A DNA stretch of 64,000 nucleotides from DASUAS01 sp963756895 (GTDB lineage Bacteria; Actinomycetota; Acidimicrobiia; IMCC26256; DASPTH01), in NCBI GenBank assembly GCA_963756895.1, contig CAVWPI010000011.1, forward strand, positions 735,210 through 799,209, written 5' to 3'. Each line of letters starts with the position of its first letter. The first letter of the stretch is position 1. A program made the translations under genes and the position numbers. The notes under the pieces are model-generated. The model did no database searches, was not told where the DNA came from, and worked only from the letters and a program-made list of their open reading frames with translations. Positions 37,409-50,016 of this stretch are shown here, in pieces.

Positions 37409-40400
37409 TCAGAATGTGACGCGCACCGTCGCGGTATAACGACGATCGCTCTGGAACCAGGCCCGGCCCATCAGCCCGATGGACTGCTGCATCAGCACCT
37501 TGTTCACCGAGTTGGTGAGGTTCTGAGCCTCCAGCCCGAACGAAATCTTGTCGTTGTTGAACTTGAAGAAGATCGAGCCGTCGAGTTCGCCATAGGCGCC
37601 GTTCCAGGTCGGCAGGCCCCAGACAACGCAATGTTGAGTGGCCGCCGGCTGGTTGGGGTCACCACACATCACGCCGCCTGGCGTCAGCGGCGAACCATCG
37701 GAGCCTTGCGTCCCATTGACGTTGGTCGCCAACAGATATTTGCTGCGCCAGTTGTATGCGAGCCGCAGTGATACGATGCCGCGCTCGTAATAGCCCGTCA
37801 GATTGTAGCTGTATTTCGACAGCCCCTCGAGCGGCAACCGCCCGAAGATTGCGCCGTTGGTATCGACCCCGTTGGCCGAGACATAAGCGGCACTGTTGCT
37901 CTGCAATGACGACGTATCGACGTGAGTTCGAGCTATCGACATAGGTGAAGTTCGAACTGATGCCGAATCCGCTCAGGAAACCGGGGAGAAAGGTGAAGGC
38001 CTGATTATAACCAAGCTCGAAGCCCTTCACATTTGCGGTGCCAACATTCTGCGGCGCAACGAGATTATAGGTCTGGCCATTGAACTCGTAAGGCGTCTCG
38101 ACATTGCGGATAATGTTCTCCAGATGCTTGTAGAACACCGTGCCGTCAGTGAACTCGCGGTCCCGAAATACCATTCAAGCGCTGCGTCCGCCTGGTTCGA
38201 CAGGGTCGGCTTGAGATATGGATTGCCCGACGCGGTTGACGAGAAATTGTAGGTCCCCGTGGTCGTGTCATAGGATGCGGATAGCGGCGTATAGGCCTGC
38301 AACTGACTGAAATCAGGCCGTGCCACGCCCTGCCGCCAGCCAGGCGCGCCTGCAGATCGGCGTGATCTTGTAGAGGAGGTCGAGCTCGGCAGGAAATACT
38401 ATAGTTATTCTGTGCGACGATCGGCTGGCTCAGCGCCGTTGAACACCGGGCCGCCCGCAGGTGCGCCGGAGATCGGTTGTGGTTCGACGACGAAGCCGTC
38501 GGCCGTCATGTCCGTCTTGACCCAACGAGGCCGATATTGCCGGTCAGCGGCACACGCATTATGTCAAGCCCGAACTTCAGCAGCCGAACAGAGCGTAGGT
38601 CTTCTCGCGCTGGATATTGGTTTGCGCGTCGCCGAACGCGGACAAGCGCGAAGGTCGGGCAGGACGACGCCGGGTTGATCTCTTCGCAGAGCTGCGTCGT
38701 GATATCGTGCAGCGCGTAATAGGTGTCCGGATAGCCGTCGCCTGCGAAGTCGACGGGGAGACACGACCCGCGTCGGCACGTCGGCGCCGCCATGGTAGAA
38801 GTTGCTGCCGAAATTGAACAACTGGCTCGCCAGCGGGAATTCGGAGAGATAGGCCAGACGCGGAATGGTGGATCCTACCTGCCATGTCTGGCTCACCGCC
38901 TGCCAGTTATAGGGGGATGCCTTGTTGTCGGCGTTGGTGTCTGCGTCAAGCGGCCGCCGAAGTGCAGCTCTTCAGGAATCCGCCGGTGTCGAGATCATAA
39001 TCGAGATCAGCACGATATGCCCATTCATTGGCAACATTATGCTGCCGCTCGATCCATCGTGAACGCCCAGTAATAGTTCGCCGGGTTGCTCAGATAGTTC
39101 TGATCCACCGAGAGCTGGGCAGCCGCCGTGAGATCGACGTCTGGCTGGGAAGGTTGACGCCCGTCGCCACCGTGGAATCAAGACCCCGTGAGCGTGGCGT
39201 GAACATGCTGAACGTCGAGCCTCAGCGTCAGGCGTTCGGTCGGCCGCCAGTTACGACCCGGCAATGTCGGTGGTGCTGGAGTGCTGGTCGGCGCTACGCA
39301 CGTCGTCACTGAATGGCATGCCGCCGCCATCGGCCGGATTGGGATCGGTTTCAGTGCCGCTCTGGAAAACGCCATTATCGTCGAGGTGAACTGGGTGCCG
39401 GCGGCGGGGACGATGTTATAGGCATTGTCCTGCGCGAAGATGGCATGCTCGTCCCAATGGAACTTGTAGTTCGACTGGAAGAAGGTCGCCTAGACGTCGA
39501 GATTGTCGGCCGGCTTCCACTGCACCGCGCCATAAGGCGCCGAAGCGGCGGCGGGTGAAGTCGAGCTGGCGCCAGTCGATTCCCTTGGGGATGTAGACCG
39601 TCTTGCCCGGAACGAGATCGGTGCGCGGATAATAAGGCTCGACCTGCACGCCGTCGGTGCGGGTCGCACTGCGCGAGAAGGCGACGTCGGCGAGCACGCC
39701 GATTTCGCCGATCGGGGTCTGCCAGCGGTTCGAGTAGAGGCCCGAGAAGGACGGTTCGAGCTGGTTGCGCAGATCGCCGACCGAGCCCGAATAGGAGAGG
39801 CTGAACACTTGCCCCTTGGAGTCGAAGGGCATCCGCGTGCGCAGGTTGACGAGGCCGCCGATGCCGCCTTCGATCAGGTCGGCCGACGGGTTCTTGTAGA
39901 CGTCGACGCCGGCGAGCAGTTCGGGCGGCACGTCCTCGAAGCTCAGCGTGCGGCCGCCATTGGCGCTGAAGGCGTCTCGGCCATTGAGTTCGGAGCGCAC
40001 GAAAGTGAGGCCGCGGACGTTGACGCCCGACCCCTCGACCGAAAAGTGATCCGGGTCGGAACGGGAGATGAAGTGATCGATGGTGACGCCGGTAATGCGC
40101 TGGAGCGTCTCGGTAACGCTGCGGTCAGGCAACTTGCCGATATCGTCCGAATTGATCGAGTCGACGATCTGTCGGCATGGCGCTTGATGCTGATCGCGGT
40201 TGCGATCGAGGCACGCTGGCCGGTGACGACAATTTCCGTCGTCGCCGATGCGTCGCTGTTGCCCGATTGCTGTGCGTCGTCACCGGTAGCGGCGGGTGAT
40301 GCCGTCTGGGCATGAGCAGACGCCGCCAAACCGAGATTCAGCGCCATGATCGACACGCCGAGCGCAAGCATGGAAGATGCGGGGCGGCGCAACCCGGTCG

Positions 40401-40422
40401 GACGACAAGATCCAATATTCAT
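37409..40422 (-). CDS. TonB-dependent receptor, TonB-Xanth-Caul type (many frameshifts)
   Basis: Outer-membrane receptor of about 1,000 residues for active uptake, presumably of oligosaccharides. The signal peptide is SSMLALGVSIMALNLGLAAS ending AHAQ. The plug has ATTEIVVTGQRASIATAISI, KLPDRSVTETLQRITGVTID, VNVRGLTFVRSELNGRDAFS and NPSADLIEGGIGGLVNLRTR, the TIGR01782 arrangement. The barrel is open to about 39,416, then badly shifted to about 38,200. The C-terminal strands are clear and end in TATVRVTF, with the terminal Phe needed for assembly. It heads the operon with the two halogenase-like genes and has a xyl-box 84 nt upstream. Confidence 0.9.
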
Positions 40423-40775
40423 CGAAGACAATCCCTGAAAAGAGCAGCAAAACAACCCCGAGCGAAGCGCAATCGGGCGGCCGAATAACAAAAAGACGCG
40501 CATTCGGGTAGCGCTAACAACAGAAGCGCTGAATACTCGCCGTCAGTTTGATGATGAATTTCGAAGCCGTCCTCCCCACTTCGCAAATGCGAAATCACCG
40601 CGCATTCCCTGTCTGTGGCAAGGGTTCAACCAGCGGCAACAAGGCTAGTACTACAAATACGATTCGAATTGCAAATGATATCGCTCTCATCGTACGTTTG
40701 AGCCTCTATCCGTTGCAGGAATGCATCATTCGCATCGCCGCTGCGCGCTCGCAGCCATGTCAGGTGGAGGGGTTT
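40423..40775. other. Divergent control region between the TonB receptor and the GH74 gene
   Basis: 353 nt without a gene. It holds the xyl-box-like site at 40506-40519 on the receptor side. A weaker match, TGATATCGCTCTCA at 40676-40689 (10 of 14 positions), lies on the GH74 side. Confidence 0.55.
40506..40519. promoter_or_regulatory. xyl-box-like LacI-family operator
   Basis: GGGTAGCGCTAACA differs at one position from TGGTAGCGCTAACA, a form of the palindromic xyl-box known from Xanthomonas and Caulobacter. It is 84 nt upstream of the TonB receptor start. Confidence 0.65.
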
Positions 40776-43013
40776 ATGGGGACTGGCCGGCAGCCGCTTG
40801 CCACCGCGCTCGCACTAAGCGCTATCGTCGCGTCTAGCGCACCGTCGATAGCGCACTCATCGAACTCAGTATCACTGGCAAAGCGTCACGGTCGGCGGTG
40901 GCGGATTCGTTCCGGGCATCGTGTTCAGCACTGCGGAAAAGGGATTGGCCTATCTCCGTTCGGACATGGGCGGCGCCTATCGATGGGATGCCGCACAGGC
41001 GCGCTGGGTTCCGCTTCAGGATGCCAATGCCATCGGCAGTTATATGGGCGTCGAGAGCATCGCTCCCGATCCGGTCGATGCAAATGTCGTCTATGCCGCG
41101 GTTGGCATGGGATCACGCGCGCCGGCCGCTATCATGCGCTCTTCTGATCGCGGCGCGCATTGGCGGATAACGCCCGTCCCCTTCAAAATGGGCGGCAATG
41201 AGGATGGTCGGGGCCTCGGCGAGCGATTGGCGATCGATCCCAATCATCGAACGACGCTGTTCTTCGGCTCGCGGCACGATGGCTTATGGCGCAGCGACGA
41301 TAGCGCGTTGCACTGGCGAAAAGTTGCCAGCTTTCCTCTGCCCGGTCTTGGCTTGCCGCCGTCGTCGCGCGAGAACTCATGGCGGCCTCAGCTTCGTGCT
41401 GTTCGATCGGGCACACGCCGGCCGCGTTTTCGTCGCCAGCGCCGATCCGGGCGACCGTCACCTGTTCGCATCGCAGGACGAGGGCGGGCACTGGCGCGCG
41501 GTGACCGGCGGCCCTTCGGCCATGATGCTGCCGGCCAAGGCCGTGGTCGGTGGCGATGGCGTGCTGACGATCACCTATTCGAACGGCATTGGGCCGAACG
41601 GCATCACCAAGGGTGCGGTGTGGCGTTACGATCCGGCGCGCGATCGCTGGAGCGACATAACGCCGGACAAACGGGCCGACGCGCCACCTGGCGGCTATAT
41701 GGGCGTCGCGGTTTCCGCGCAGGATCCGCGAGTCATCGCGGTTTCAACGGTCGATCGATCCAATCCGGTCGATACCCTCTGGCGCTCGACCGATGCCGGG
41801 GCGCATTGGGATGAATTGTGGCGGCACAGCACGCGCGACGTTGCCGCGTCTCCGTTCCTCAACCTCGATGGAGCCGCGCCCAATTTCGGCCATTGGATCG
41901 CGGGGCTCGCGATCGACCCATTCGATCCGGGCCATGCCGTCTATACGACCGGCGCGACGATGTATGCGACCCATCAGTTCGATCGTCCCGGCATGATGCG
42001 CTGGTTCCCGTGGACCAAGGGCATCGAGCAGACCGCAATCATCACCCTGATCAGCCCCACCGCCGGCGCGCCGCTCGTCTCCGGCTTCGGCGATATTGCC
42101 GGCTTCCGGCATGACGACCTCAGCGTTTCCCCGCCGGTGCTTCACAAGAACCCCTATCTTACCAACACCAACACGCTCGATTATGCGGGCGAAGCGCCCG
42201 AAATCATGGTTCGATCGGGAAGCACCCACACACGCATCGTGCCCGGCCCCTCGCTCGCCTGGTCGCAGGACGGCGGTCGCAGTTGGCAGCCGCTGACACC
42301 GACCATCATGCGCCCTGCCATGCCGTTGGACGGTCCTCCACCGATCGCAACGGGAGACGCGCCGATCGTGGTTTCCGCCGATGGTCGCACCTTCCTGGCG
42401 GGCACAATCTATCCAATGCTGACGCGTGATCGCGGCGCGACCTGGCAGCGCGCGTTGGGTCTGCCGATCGGCAGCCGCCCGACCGCCGACAAGGTCGATC
42501 CGCGTCGCTTCTATGCGCTGGATTTCGCGACAAATCAGGTCATGCGGAGCGATGATGGCGGCGCGAACTTTCATCCCATCGCCGGGCGAGGCTTACCCGC
42601 CGATCTTTCCAGTGCTCATGTGACATGGCGCGAAGCACAGAATCCGTTCGTGGCGGTTCCGGGGCGCGCCGGGGCGCTGTGGCTGCTGCTGAACGGCGCC
42701 CTCTATCGCTCGACCGATTTCGGCGATGATTTGGGCGCTTGCCACCCATGGCATCGACATCCGATATTACGGTCTCGGCAAGGGATGCCCGGATCGTCAT
42801 GGCCCGCCCTCTACGCGATTGCCGACCGCGACGGGCTGACCGCGGTATGGCGCTCCACTGATGGCGGCGGCACCTGGACTCGCATCAATGACGACCAGCA
42901 TCAATGGGGATTGCGCTTCCGGGTGATCATCGGCGATCCGAAGCAGTTCGGTCGAAGTCTATATCGGCACAGACGGTCGGGGAATCATCTATGGCGATCC
43001 CGCCACCGGCTGA
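40776..43013 (+). CDS. GH74 endo-xyloglucanase (frameshifted)
   Basis: Secreted twin beta-propeller enzyme that cuts the glucan backbone of xyloglucan. The start MGTGRQPLATALALSAIVAS has a signal peptide (to about residue 26) and a GGAGG ribosome site. Blocks are GGGFVPGIVFSTAEKGLAYL, LRSDMGGAYRWD (N-propeller Asp site), YMGVESIAPDPVDANVVYAA, a row of BNR/Asp-box repeats (SSDRGAHW, SQDEGGHW, STDAGAHW, SQDGGRSW, TRDRGATW and STDGGGTW) and LYAIADRDGLTAVWR. After shifts it ends VYIGTDGRGIIYGDPATG, the normal GH74 tail. Frames change near 40870, 41375, 42740 and 42950. It is the key depolymerase of the locus. Confidence 0.88.
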
Positions 43014-43041
43014 TGCGGGCTCGGTCGCGGCGACGGCGCTA

Positions 43042-45225
43042 TCACTCGACGGCGATCGTCCGTCGCAGCTTGATGTCGGCCGACGAAGCGCCGATCATCA
43101 ATCGCACCCGGTCGGGCTCGACCACCATCGCATGCGCCCTGCATCCCAATAAGCGAGTTGCGACGCCTTCAGCGGAATCCTGCACCGTCTTGGTCTCGCC
43201 CGGGATCGAGATGGACCCGCGCTGAAGCCCTCCAGTTCAGCGATGGCCGCGCGACGCGTGAGCCGAGATGCTGGACATAAAGCTGCGGCACGGCATCACC
43301 GGCCGCCTTGCCGCTATTGGTGACATCGACGCTGACGATCATGCCGCCGTCTCGGGCGATGCGTGGCTCGTCGGTGCGCAGATGGCTGAAGCGGAAGGTC
43401 GTGTAACTCAGGCCATAGCCAAAGGGATAAAGCGGCTTTGCCCTTGGAATACATATAGGTCCGGCCATGACGGATGTCATAATCCATCATCGGCGGCAGC
43501 TGGTCCATCGACGCCGGCCAGGTGACGACCGTATGGCCGGCGGGATTATAGTCGCCGAACAGGACTTGGGCCAGCGCCCAACCTTCGTCCTGCGAGGCGT
43601 GGGTCATGTGACAGGATCGCCGGCACGATGCGCTGCCGACCAGTTGATCGTGTAGGGGAAGCTCGACACCAGCACCATTACCGTGCGCGGGTTGGCGGCC
43701 ATCACCTTCCTGACGAGCAATTCCTGCGCCAGCGTGAGCGTAACGCGGTCGCGCCCTTCGCGGCCGTCGCCCGGATCGGCGCAGGGCTTGTGCCGTCGTC
43801 GGTCCAGTCATTGGCCATGTTGGGGCCGCAGGTCGGATCGTTGCCGACGACGACGATCGCCACATCGGACGCCTTGGCCGCCGCCTCTGCCGCGCCGCCG
43901 GTATCGTCGGCGGCGAAGCTGACCTTCACGCCCGGCCCCGCCGCATCTCGAATGCCCTGCAAGGGGGAGGTCGCGTAGGGCGGAGGCCGCCATACCAATC
44001 CCAATGCACGCTATCGGCGAGTGGGCCGATAACGGCGATCGACTTCAGCGTCTTGCGTTGGCGAGCGGCAGCGCGCGCCCGCTATTCTTGAGCAGCACGA
44101 TCAATTCCAGCGCCATCGCTTTCGAGACGGCGCTGATGCTTCTCGCCCTCCCAGCGGCGCGTGCCACCATGGATGCGCGATAAGGGACCTGATCGGGCGG
44201 GTCGAGCAGGCCCAGCTTCAACGTGATGCGGAACTTGCGACGCAGCGCCTCGTCGAGATCGGCCTGCGTGATCGAGCCGTCCTTGAGCGCCGCATGCAAC
44301 TCGTCCTTATAGGTATCGAGATACTGGTTGATCCCTGCCTTCAACGCAGCGACGGCCGCCTGTTCCTGCGTTGTGAACACCTTGTGCGCCGTGACCAGCA
44401 GCTTGATCGCGCCGCCGTCGCTGGACACGCACATCCACGCCCCATTGGTCGATCACCACGTTGCGCAGCACCGGGTTGATCGCCATCGGCGTGCCGTTCC
44501 ATGCATTGTAGGAAGCCATCACGCCTCGCGCGCCGGCATCCTGAAACGCCATGCGGAACGGCACCGAATAATATTCCCAGAATAATCGCTCATCGAAATT
44601 GGAGCTGGACGAGGTGCGCTTGTCCTCGTTCGAATTGGCGAGGAAATGCTTCAGCGAGCGGCGCGGCCTGCCAGTATTTCGGATCGTCGCCCTCCATCCC
44701 GCGAGCGAACGCCGTCGCCATCGTGCCGTTGAAGAATGGGTCTTCGCCGTAGACCTCTTCGCTGCGCCCCCAGCGTGGATCACGCGCGAGATCGGCCTGC
44801 GGGCCCCAGAGCATCAGGATCTGCCGGCCATAGCTTGGCGTTTGGGTGATGTAGCGCGCCTCATATCCCTCGACGCCGCCAGCCTGGCGCACCAGCGCCG
44901 GATCCCAGCTGGCGCCCATGCCGGGCGGCTGCGGGAATTGCGTCGTGGGGATCGGGCGAAGGTCCCGCTTGCCGCCGCCGCGCTGCACGACGCCATGAAT
45001 GCCTTCGGACGAGCCGAAGTTGGGCACGCCAAGGCGCGGCACGCCGGAATCGGTGCTCAGCGCATCGATCTTCTCATCGACCGTCATCAGCGACAGCAGG
45101 TCGCTGATGCGTTGCTCGGGGGGTGCCGATAAGTGCCGATAGGCCGGCAGCGTGGCGGGAGCCGCGCCGATTGCCAAAACGCTGGCGCCGACCAGCAATC
45201 CAATGCGCGAAAGCCCTTTGTGCAT
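43042..45225 (-). CDS. GH3 beta-glucosidase/beta-xylosidase (many frameshifts)
   Basis: Family-3 exo-glycosidase of about 725 residues, start MHKGLSRIGLLVGASVLAIG with a signal peptide and a GGAG ribosome site. Blocks are TVDEKIDALSTDSGVPRLGV, LWGPQADLARDPRWGRSEEV, SLKHFLANSNEDKR, GARGVMASYNAWNGTPMAIN, the nucleophile Asp in CVSSDGGAIKLL, GALLPL-like NSGRALPLANARR, VVVGNDPTCGPN, PLYPFGYGLSYTTFRFS and a tail RVRLMIGASSADIKLRRTIA. About eight frame changes occur. The ARDPRWGR and HFLANSNE layout is closer to the xylosidase-like GH3 branch than to BglX, so it may act on xyloglucan or xylan oligomers. A xyl-box lies 57 nt upstream. Confidence 0.85.
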
Positions 45226-45281
45226 TTCTCCACCCCTCTCCACAAACTGCGTCGCCAGAAAAATGACGTTCTAAGTTAACT

Positions 45282-45295
45282 TGTTAGCCCTACCA
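45282..45295. promoter_or_regulatory. xyl-box-like LacI-family operator
   Basis: TGTTAGCCCTACCA matches the TGTTAGCGCTACCA form of the xyl-box except for one central base. It lies in the 211-nt gap between the divergent GH3 (start 45225) and GH35-like (start 45437) genes and could control both. Confidence 0.6.
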
Positions 45296-45436
45296 AGCAG
45301 CGGCGCCTGCTACCGCCAAGCGCGATCCGATCGAAATATTGTCTGATTTTTGTTGCGGATATAGGCGCCTATCCATAGGCTCAAGCAAAATCGGGCGTGA
45401 TCACCAGCCAGCCCGACATATTCAGGAGGGAGGCAC

Positions 45437-47093
45437 ATGGCTCAATTACGTTGGCGAAAGCTGTCCGGCGCGCGATATTTGGTATCGCTATCACTGATCG
45501 GGTCGCTTACCGAAATCGCCAGTGCGCAAAGCCGTGCCCCGGAAGTGCCGCACCTCGTCACTCAGGGCGATCGTCATGCGTTTATCGTCGATGGCGCGCC
45601 GTTCCTCATGCTGGGCGCGCAAGCCAACAACTCGAGCAACTATCCCTGGGCGCTGCCCAAAGTGTGGCCGGTGCTCGATCGCATTCATGCGAATACGCTG
45701 GAGATTCCCGTTGCCTGGCAACAAGTCGAGCCCCAGGAGGGCAAGTTCGATTTTTCGTGGGTGCAGAACTCTGCTCGATCAGGCGCGCGCACATGACAAA
45801 CGCCTGGTGCTCTTGTGGTTCGGCACCTGGAAGAACACCAATCCCAATTATACGCCGGCCTGGGTCCTGACGGACAATCTCCGCTTTCCACGAATGAAAA
45901 AAGCGGACGGCAGCGATTCCTATGTGCTGTCGCCAATGTACGATTCGACGCTTCAGGCGGACAAGCGCGCCTTCGTTGAGCTGATCACCTATCTAAAGGC
46001 GCATGACCGGCAGAATACGGTCATCATGGTGCAGGTTGAGAACGAAACCGGCGCCTATGGCAATCCCCGCGACTATGGGCCCGCCGCGCAGAAGCTATTC
46101 AACGCCGCCATCCCGCCTGAGCTCGCCAAGGCGGTGCACAAACGCCCGGGCACCTGGGCCAGCGTATTCGGCGATCAGGCCGATCGTGCGTTCAACAGCT
46201 GGTACACGGCGCGCTACGTCGATCAGATCGCTGCCGCCGGAAAGGCGGTCAAGCCGTTGCCGATGTATGTCAACGCGGCGCTTGCCGGCGCGTTCGGCGT
46301 GCCTGATCCGCACGCTGTGTCGAGCGGTGGGCCGCAATGGGATGTGCTCGATATCTGGAAGGCGGGCGCGCCGGCGATCGATATCGAAGCCCCGGATATC
46401 TATGACGCGAACAGTGCCGATTATGCCGCCTATCTCGATCATTACGATCGCGCCGATAACCCGTTGTTCGTCCCCGAAACGGGCAACGCGCCGAAGTTTG
46501 CGCGCTATTTCTGGTCGGTGCTGGGGCACGGTGCAATCGGCTTCTCCCCATTCGGCATGGATGCGACGGGCTATTTCAACTACCCGCTGGGCGGCGGCCC
46601 GCTGGATGATGAAATCCTCAACGCCTTCGCCAGCAAATATGCGCTGATCGCGCCAATGGACCGCGAATGGGCGGACATTGCGCTTCATCATCGCACCTGG
46701 GGTTGCTCGAAACCGGATGACGGCGCCGCGCAATCGGTGACGATGGGCGGATGGACGATCACCGCCAAATTCGGCCAATGGCAATTCGGGCCCGACGAAA
46801 GCGACGCCAAGCGCGAAGGGGCGCCGCCCTGGGCCAGCCAGCCGATCGGCGGATGCCTGGTGGCTCAGCTCGATCCCGATACCTTCCTTGTCGCTGGCGA
46901 TCATGTCCGGCTTCACATCGATCCTTCGGCCACCGGCACAAAGCACCCGCTGATGGTCCGCGTCGAACAAGGCCACTTCGACGACGGCAAATGGGTGATG
47001 GACCGCGTGTGGAACGGCGACCTGACCGATTACGGCCTCAACTTCATCGACACGCCGTATCTGCTCAAGGTGACGATGGGGAGCTATCGATGA
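45437..47093 (+). CDS. GH35-like beta-galactosidase with DUF5597 (one frameshift)
   Basis: Secreted retaining beta-galactosidase-type enzyme of about 551 residues. The signal peptide lies in MAQLRWRKLSGARYLVSLSL and ends near EIASAQ. The TIM barrel has PFLMLGAQANNSSNYPWALP, ANTLEIPVAWQQVEPQEGKF, the acid/base Glu in MVQVENETGAYGN and the nucleophile Glu in LFVPETGNAPKFARY. A C-terminal beta domain (GGCLVAQLDPDTFLVAGDHV, VMDRVWNGDLTDYGLNF) matches DUF5597. The frame changes near 45770. In a xyloglucan locus it would remove galactose from side chains. It overlaps the following GH31 start by 4 bp (ATGA), so the two are translationally coupled. Confidence 0.85.
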
Positions 47094-49967
47094 GCCGTGC
47101 AGCACTGATCCTCGCCGGATTGCTCGCGACGACGGCGATCGCCGCCGCGCCGGCGCCTGCTCCGAATAACGGCAGCTATCAGCGGATCGATGGCGGTATC
47201 CTGGTGACGCCGGCGAGCGGCCCGGCCAAGCGAATACGGCTCACTGCGCACGGCGATGGCATCATCCATGTCGTCGCCAGCCCCAACACGGAGGTGCCCG
47301 GTGAGGCGAGTTTGATGGTGCCGACGCCGCCGGCAGCGCCTGATTATCGCATTGCCGCTAGGGATGGCCACGTCGTCCTGCGCACTGCACACGACAGCGC
47401 CGATGTCGATCTTGCCACCGGTCATGTCACCTTTCGCAACGCCGCCGGCAATGTGCTGCTCGATCAGGCCGGTCCGCCGCGGTTCACCGGCAACCCGGTA
47501 GCAGGGCAGCCCTTCGTCACCGCGTCCCAACAATTCAATCGCGGCACCAACGAGGGCATTTACGGGCTTGGCCAGCATCAAAATGCGCAGATGAATTACA
47601 ATGGCGAGGACGTTGAGCTTGCCCAACACAATATGGACATCGCGATTCCGTTTCTGGTTTCGACGCGCCATTACGGATTATTGTGGGATAATGATGGGAT
47701 TACCCGGTTTGGTAATCCGCGTGCTTACCAGTTGGTCGGCGATGATCTGCGGGTGAGTTCGAACGGTCAGCCGGGCTTTACCGCGCGATATTATCTGGGC
47801 GGCAAGCTGGCGGTGACTCGTCAGGAAAAGACCGTCGATTACCAGTTCATCGCGGACAAGGCGCGCTGGCCGGAAGCCGCCAAGGCCAAGACCACCGCCG
47901 CGACCGGCGGCCAGAACACGGCCGGCAACGCCACCCAGTCGCAGGAAGTGGTGTGGACCGGCGACATCACCGCAGCAAGCTCCGGGATGCACAAGTTCCA
48001 ACTCTACGGCTCGAGCTATTTCAAGGTCTTCATGGACGGGCACGAAATGCTCGACCGATGGCGGCAGAACTGGAACCCGTGGTTCGCCAACTTCCAATAT
48101 CCGATGACGGCGGGCAAATCGGTCCACGTCCGCATCGAATGGCAACCCAATGAAGGCTATATCGCCTTCCTGCACAACAATCCCCTGCCCGATGCCGATC
48201 GCCATTCGGTCTGGATGACAAGCGACGTCGCCAAGGCGGTCAATTACTGGTTCGTGCCGGGCCGCACGATGGACGACGTGATCGCCGGCTATCGCCAGCT
48301 GACCGGCAAGGCGCCGATCATGCCCAAATGGGTGTATGGCTTCTGGCAATCGCGCCAGCGCTACGACAACCAGCAGCAGATCGTCGATACGGTGAAGCGA
48401 TATCGCGATCTCGGCATCCCGCTCGATAATATCGTGCAGGACTGGTTCTATTGGCCCGAGAATGCCTGGGGCAGCCACGATTTCGACAAGGCGCGCTATC
48501 CCGATGCCAAGGGGATGATCGATGCGGTGCACGACATGCACGCGCATTTCATGATCTCGGTGTGGCCCAAATTCTATCCGACCACCGCGAATTACAAGGC
48601 GCTCGACGCCAAGGGATTCACCTATCACGGCAATTTGCAGATGGGGAACAAGGATTGGGTCGGCCCCGGCTATGCCAACACCGATTACGATCCCTATTCG
48701 GCGGCGGCGCGAACGCTCTATTGGCAACAGATCGAGGACAAGCTGGCGACCAAGGGCGTCGATGCCTGGTGGCTCGACGCCAGCGAGCCCGATCTCCACT
48801 CGAACATGTCGATCGCCGATCGCGAAAAGGTGATGGGGCCGACCGCGATGGGGCCGGCCGCCGAGTTCTTCAACAGCTTCCCGCTGATGCACGCCGAGGG
48901 CGTGTATGAGGGCTGGCGCCGGTTCAAGCCCGACGTGCGGCCGTTTATCCTGACGCGCTCCGGTTTCGGCGGGATGCAGCGCTACGCCGCCGCCGTCTGG
49001 TCCGGCGACACGGCGAGCCGCTGGTACGATCTCCACGCACAGATTTCGGCGGGCGTGAATTTGTCGATGTCGGGCCTGCCCAACTGGACGCACGACATCG
49101 GCGGCTTCACCATGGAGCAGCGCTATTCAGCGAAGAACCCGACGCCGGCCGATCTTGCCGAATGGCGCGAACTCAACCTGCGCTGGTTCCAGTTCGGCGC
49201 GTTCAGCCCGCTGTTCCGCAGCCACGGCGAATATCCCTATCGCGAGATTTACGAGATTTCCCCGGCGGGATCGCCGATGCGCAGATCGATGGTGTGGTAT
49301 GACGAGCTGCGCTACCGGCTGATGCCCTATATCTACACCGCGGCCGCCAATACCTTCTTCGACAACGGATCGATCATGCGCGGGCTGGTGATGGACTATC
49401 CCGACGATCCGAAGGCGCGGTCGATCAACGACGAATATCTGTTCGGCCGCAGCCTGCTGGTTGCGCCGGTGACGACCTATCGGGCGCGCAGCCGGCAGGT
49501 GTATCTGCCCGCCGGGGGCTGGTACGATTTCTATTCGGGCAAGCGTTACCGCGGCGGCACCGACATCACCGTCGATGCGCCCTACGATCGCATCCCGGTG
49601 TTCGTGAAGGCCGGCGCGATCGTGCCGATCGGCCCGGCCGAGCAATATACCGGCGAGAAGCCCGATGCGCCGATCACATTCGACATCTACACCGGCGCGA
49701 ACGGCAGCTACCGCCTATACGAGGACGACGGCACCAGCGAAGCCTATCGCCAGGGCGCCTATCGCCGCATTCCGATCAGCTATGACGACAAGACGGGCGC
49801 AGTGACGATCGGCGCGGGCGACGGCAAGGGCTATGCCGGTATGCCGCCCGCCCGCACCTTCCGCATCCGCTGGATCACCGACAGGCCGCGCGCTCGATCT
49901 CGACGGGCCAGCCGACACGACGGTGACGTGGCACGGCCAGCCAGTGATGGTGAAGCGGCCGCAATAA
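47090..49967 (+). CDS. GH31 alpha-xylosidase with PA14 insert
   Basis: Secreted 958-residue GH31 enzyme expected to release alpha-xylose from the non-reducing end of xyloglucan oligosaccharides. It has a signal peptide (MSRAALILAGLLATTAIAAA), an N-terminal beta-sandwich (GTNEGIYGLGQHQNAQMNYN), then a PA14-like insert at about residues 260-375 (VVWTGDITAASSGMHKFQLY, YFKVFMDGHEMLD). The barrel follows with nucleophile Asp563 in DAWWLDASEPDLH and acid/base Asp640 in VWSGDTASRW. This matches the Cellvibrio Xyl31A arrangement, where PA14 helps bind longer xyloglucan oligomers. One frameshift near 49895 affects only the last 25 residues. Confidence 0.92.
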
Positions 49968-49974
49968 ACTCGTT

Positions 49975-49989
49975 TTCAGCTTCGCTGAA
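49975..49989. terminator. Small hairpin between convergent GH operons
   Basis: TTCAGC-TTC-GCTGAA in the 49-nt gap between the GH31 stop and the stop of the convergent 50017 gene. It is short and lacks a T-run. Confidence 0.3.
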
Positions 49990-50016
49990 TCGGCCCCGCC
50001 CGCCCCGGCAATCACC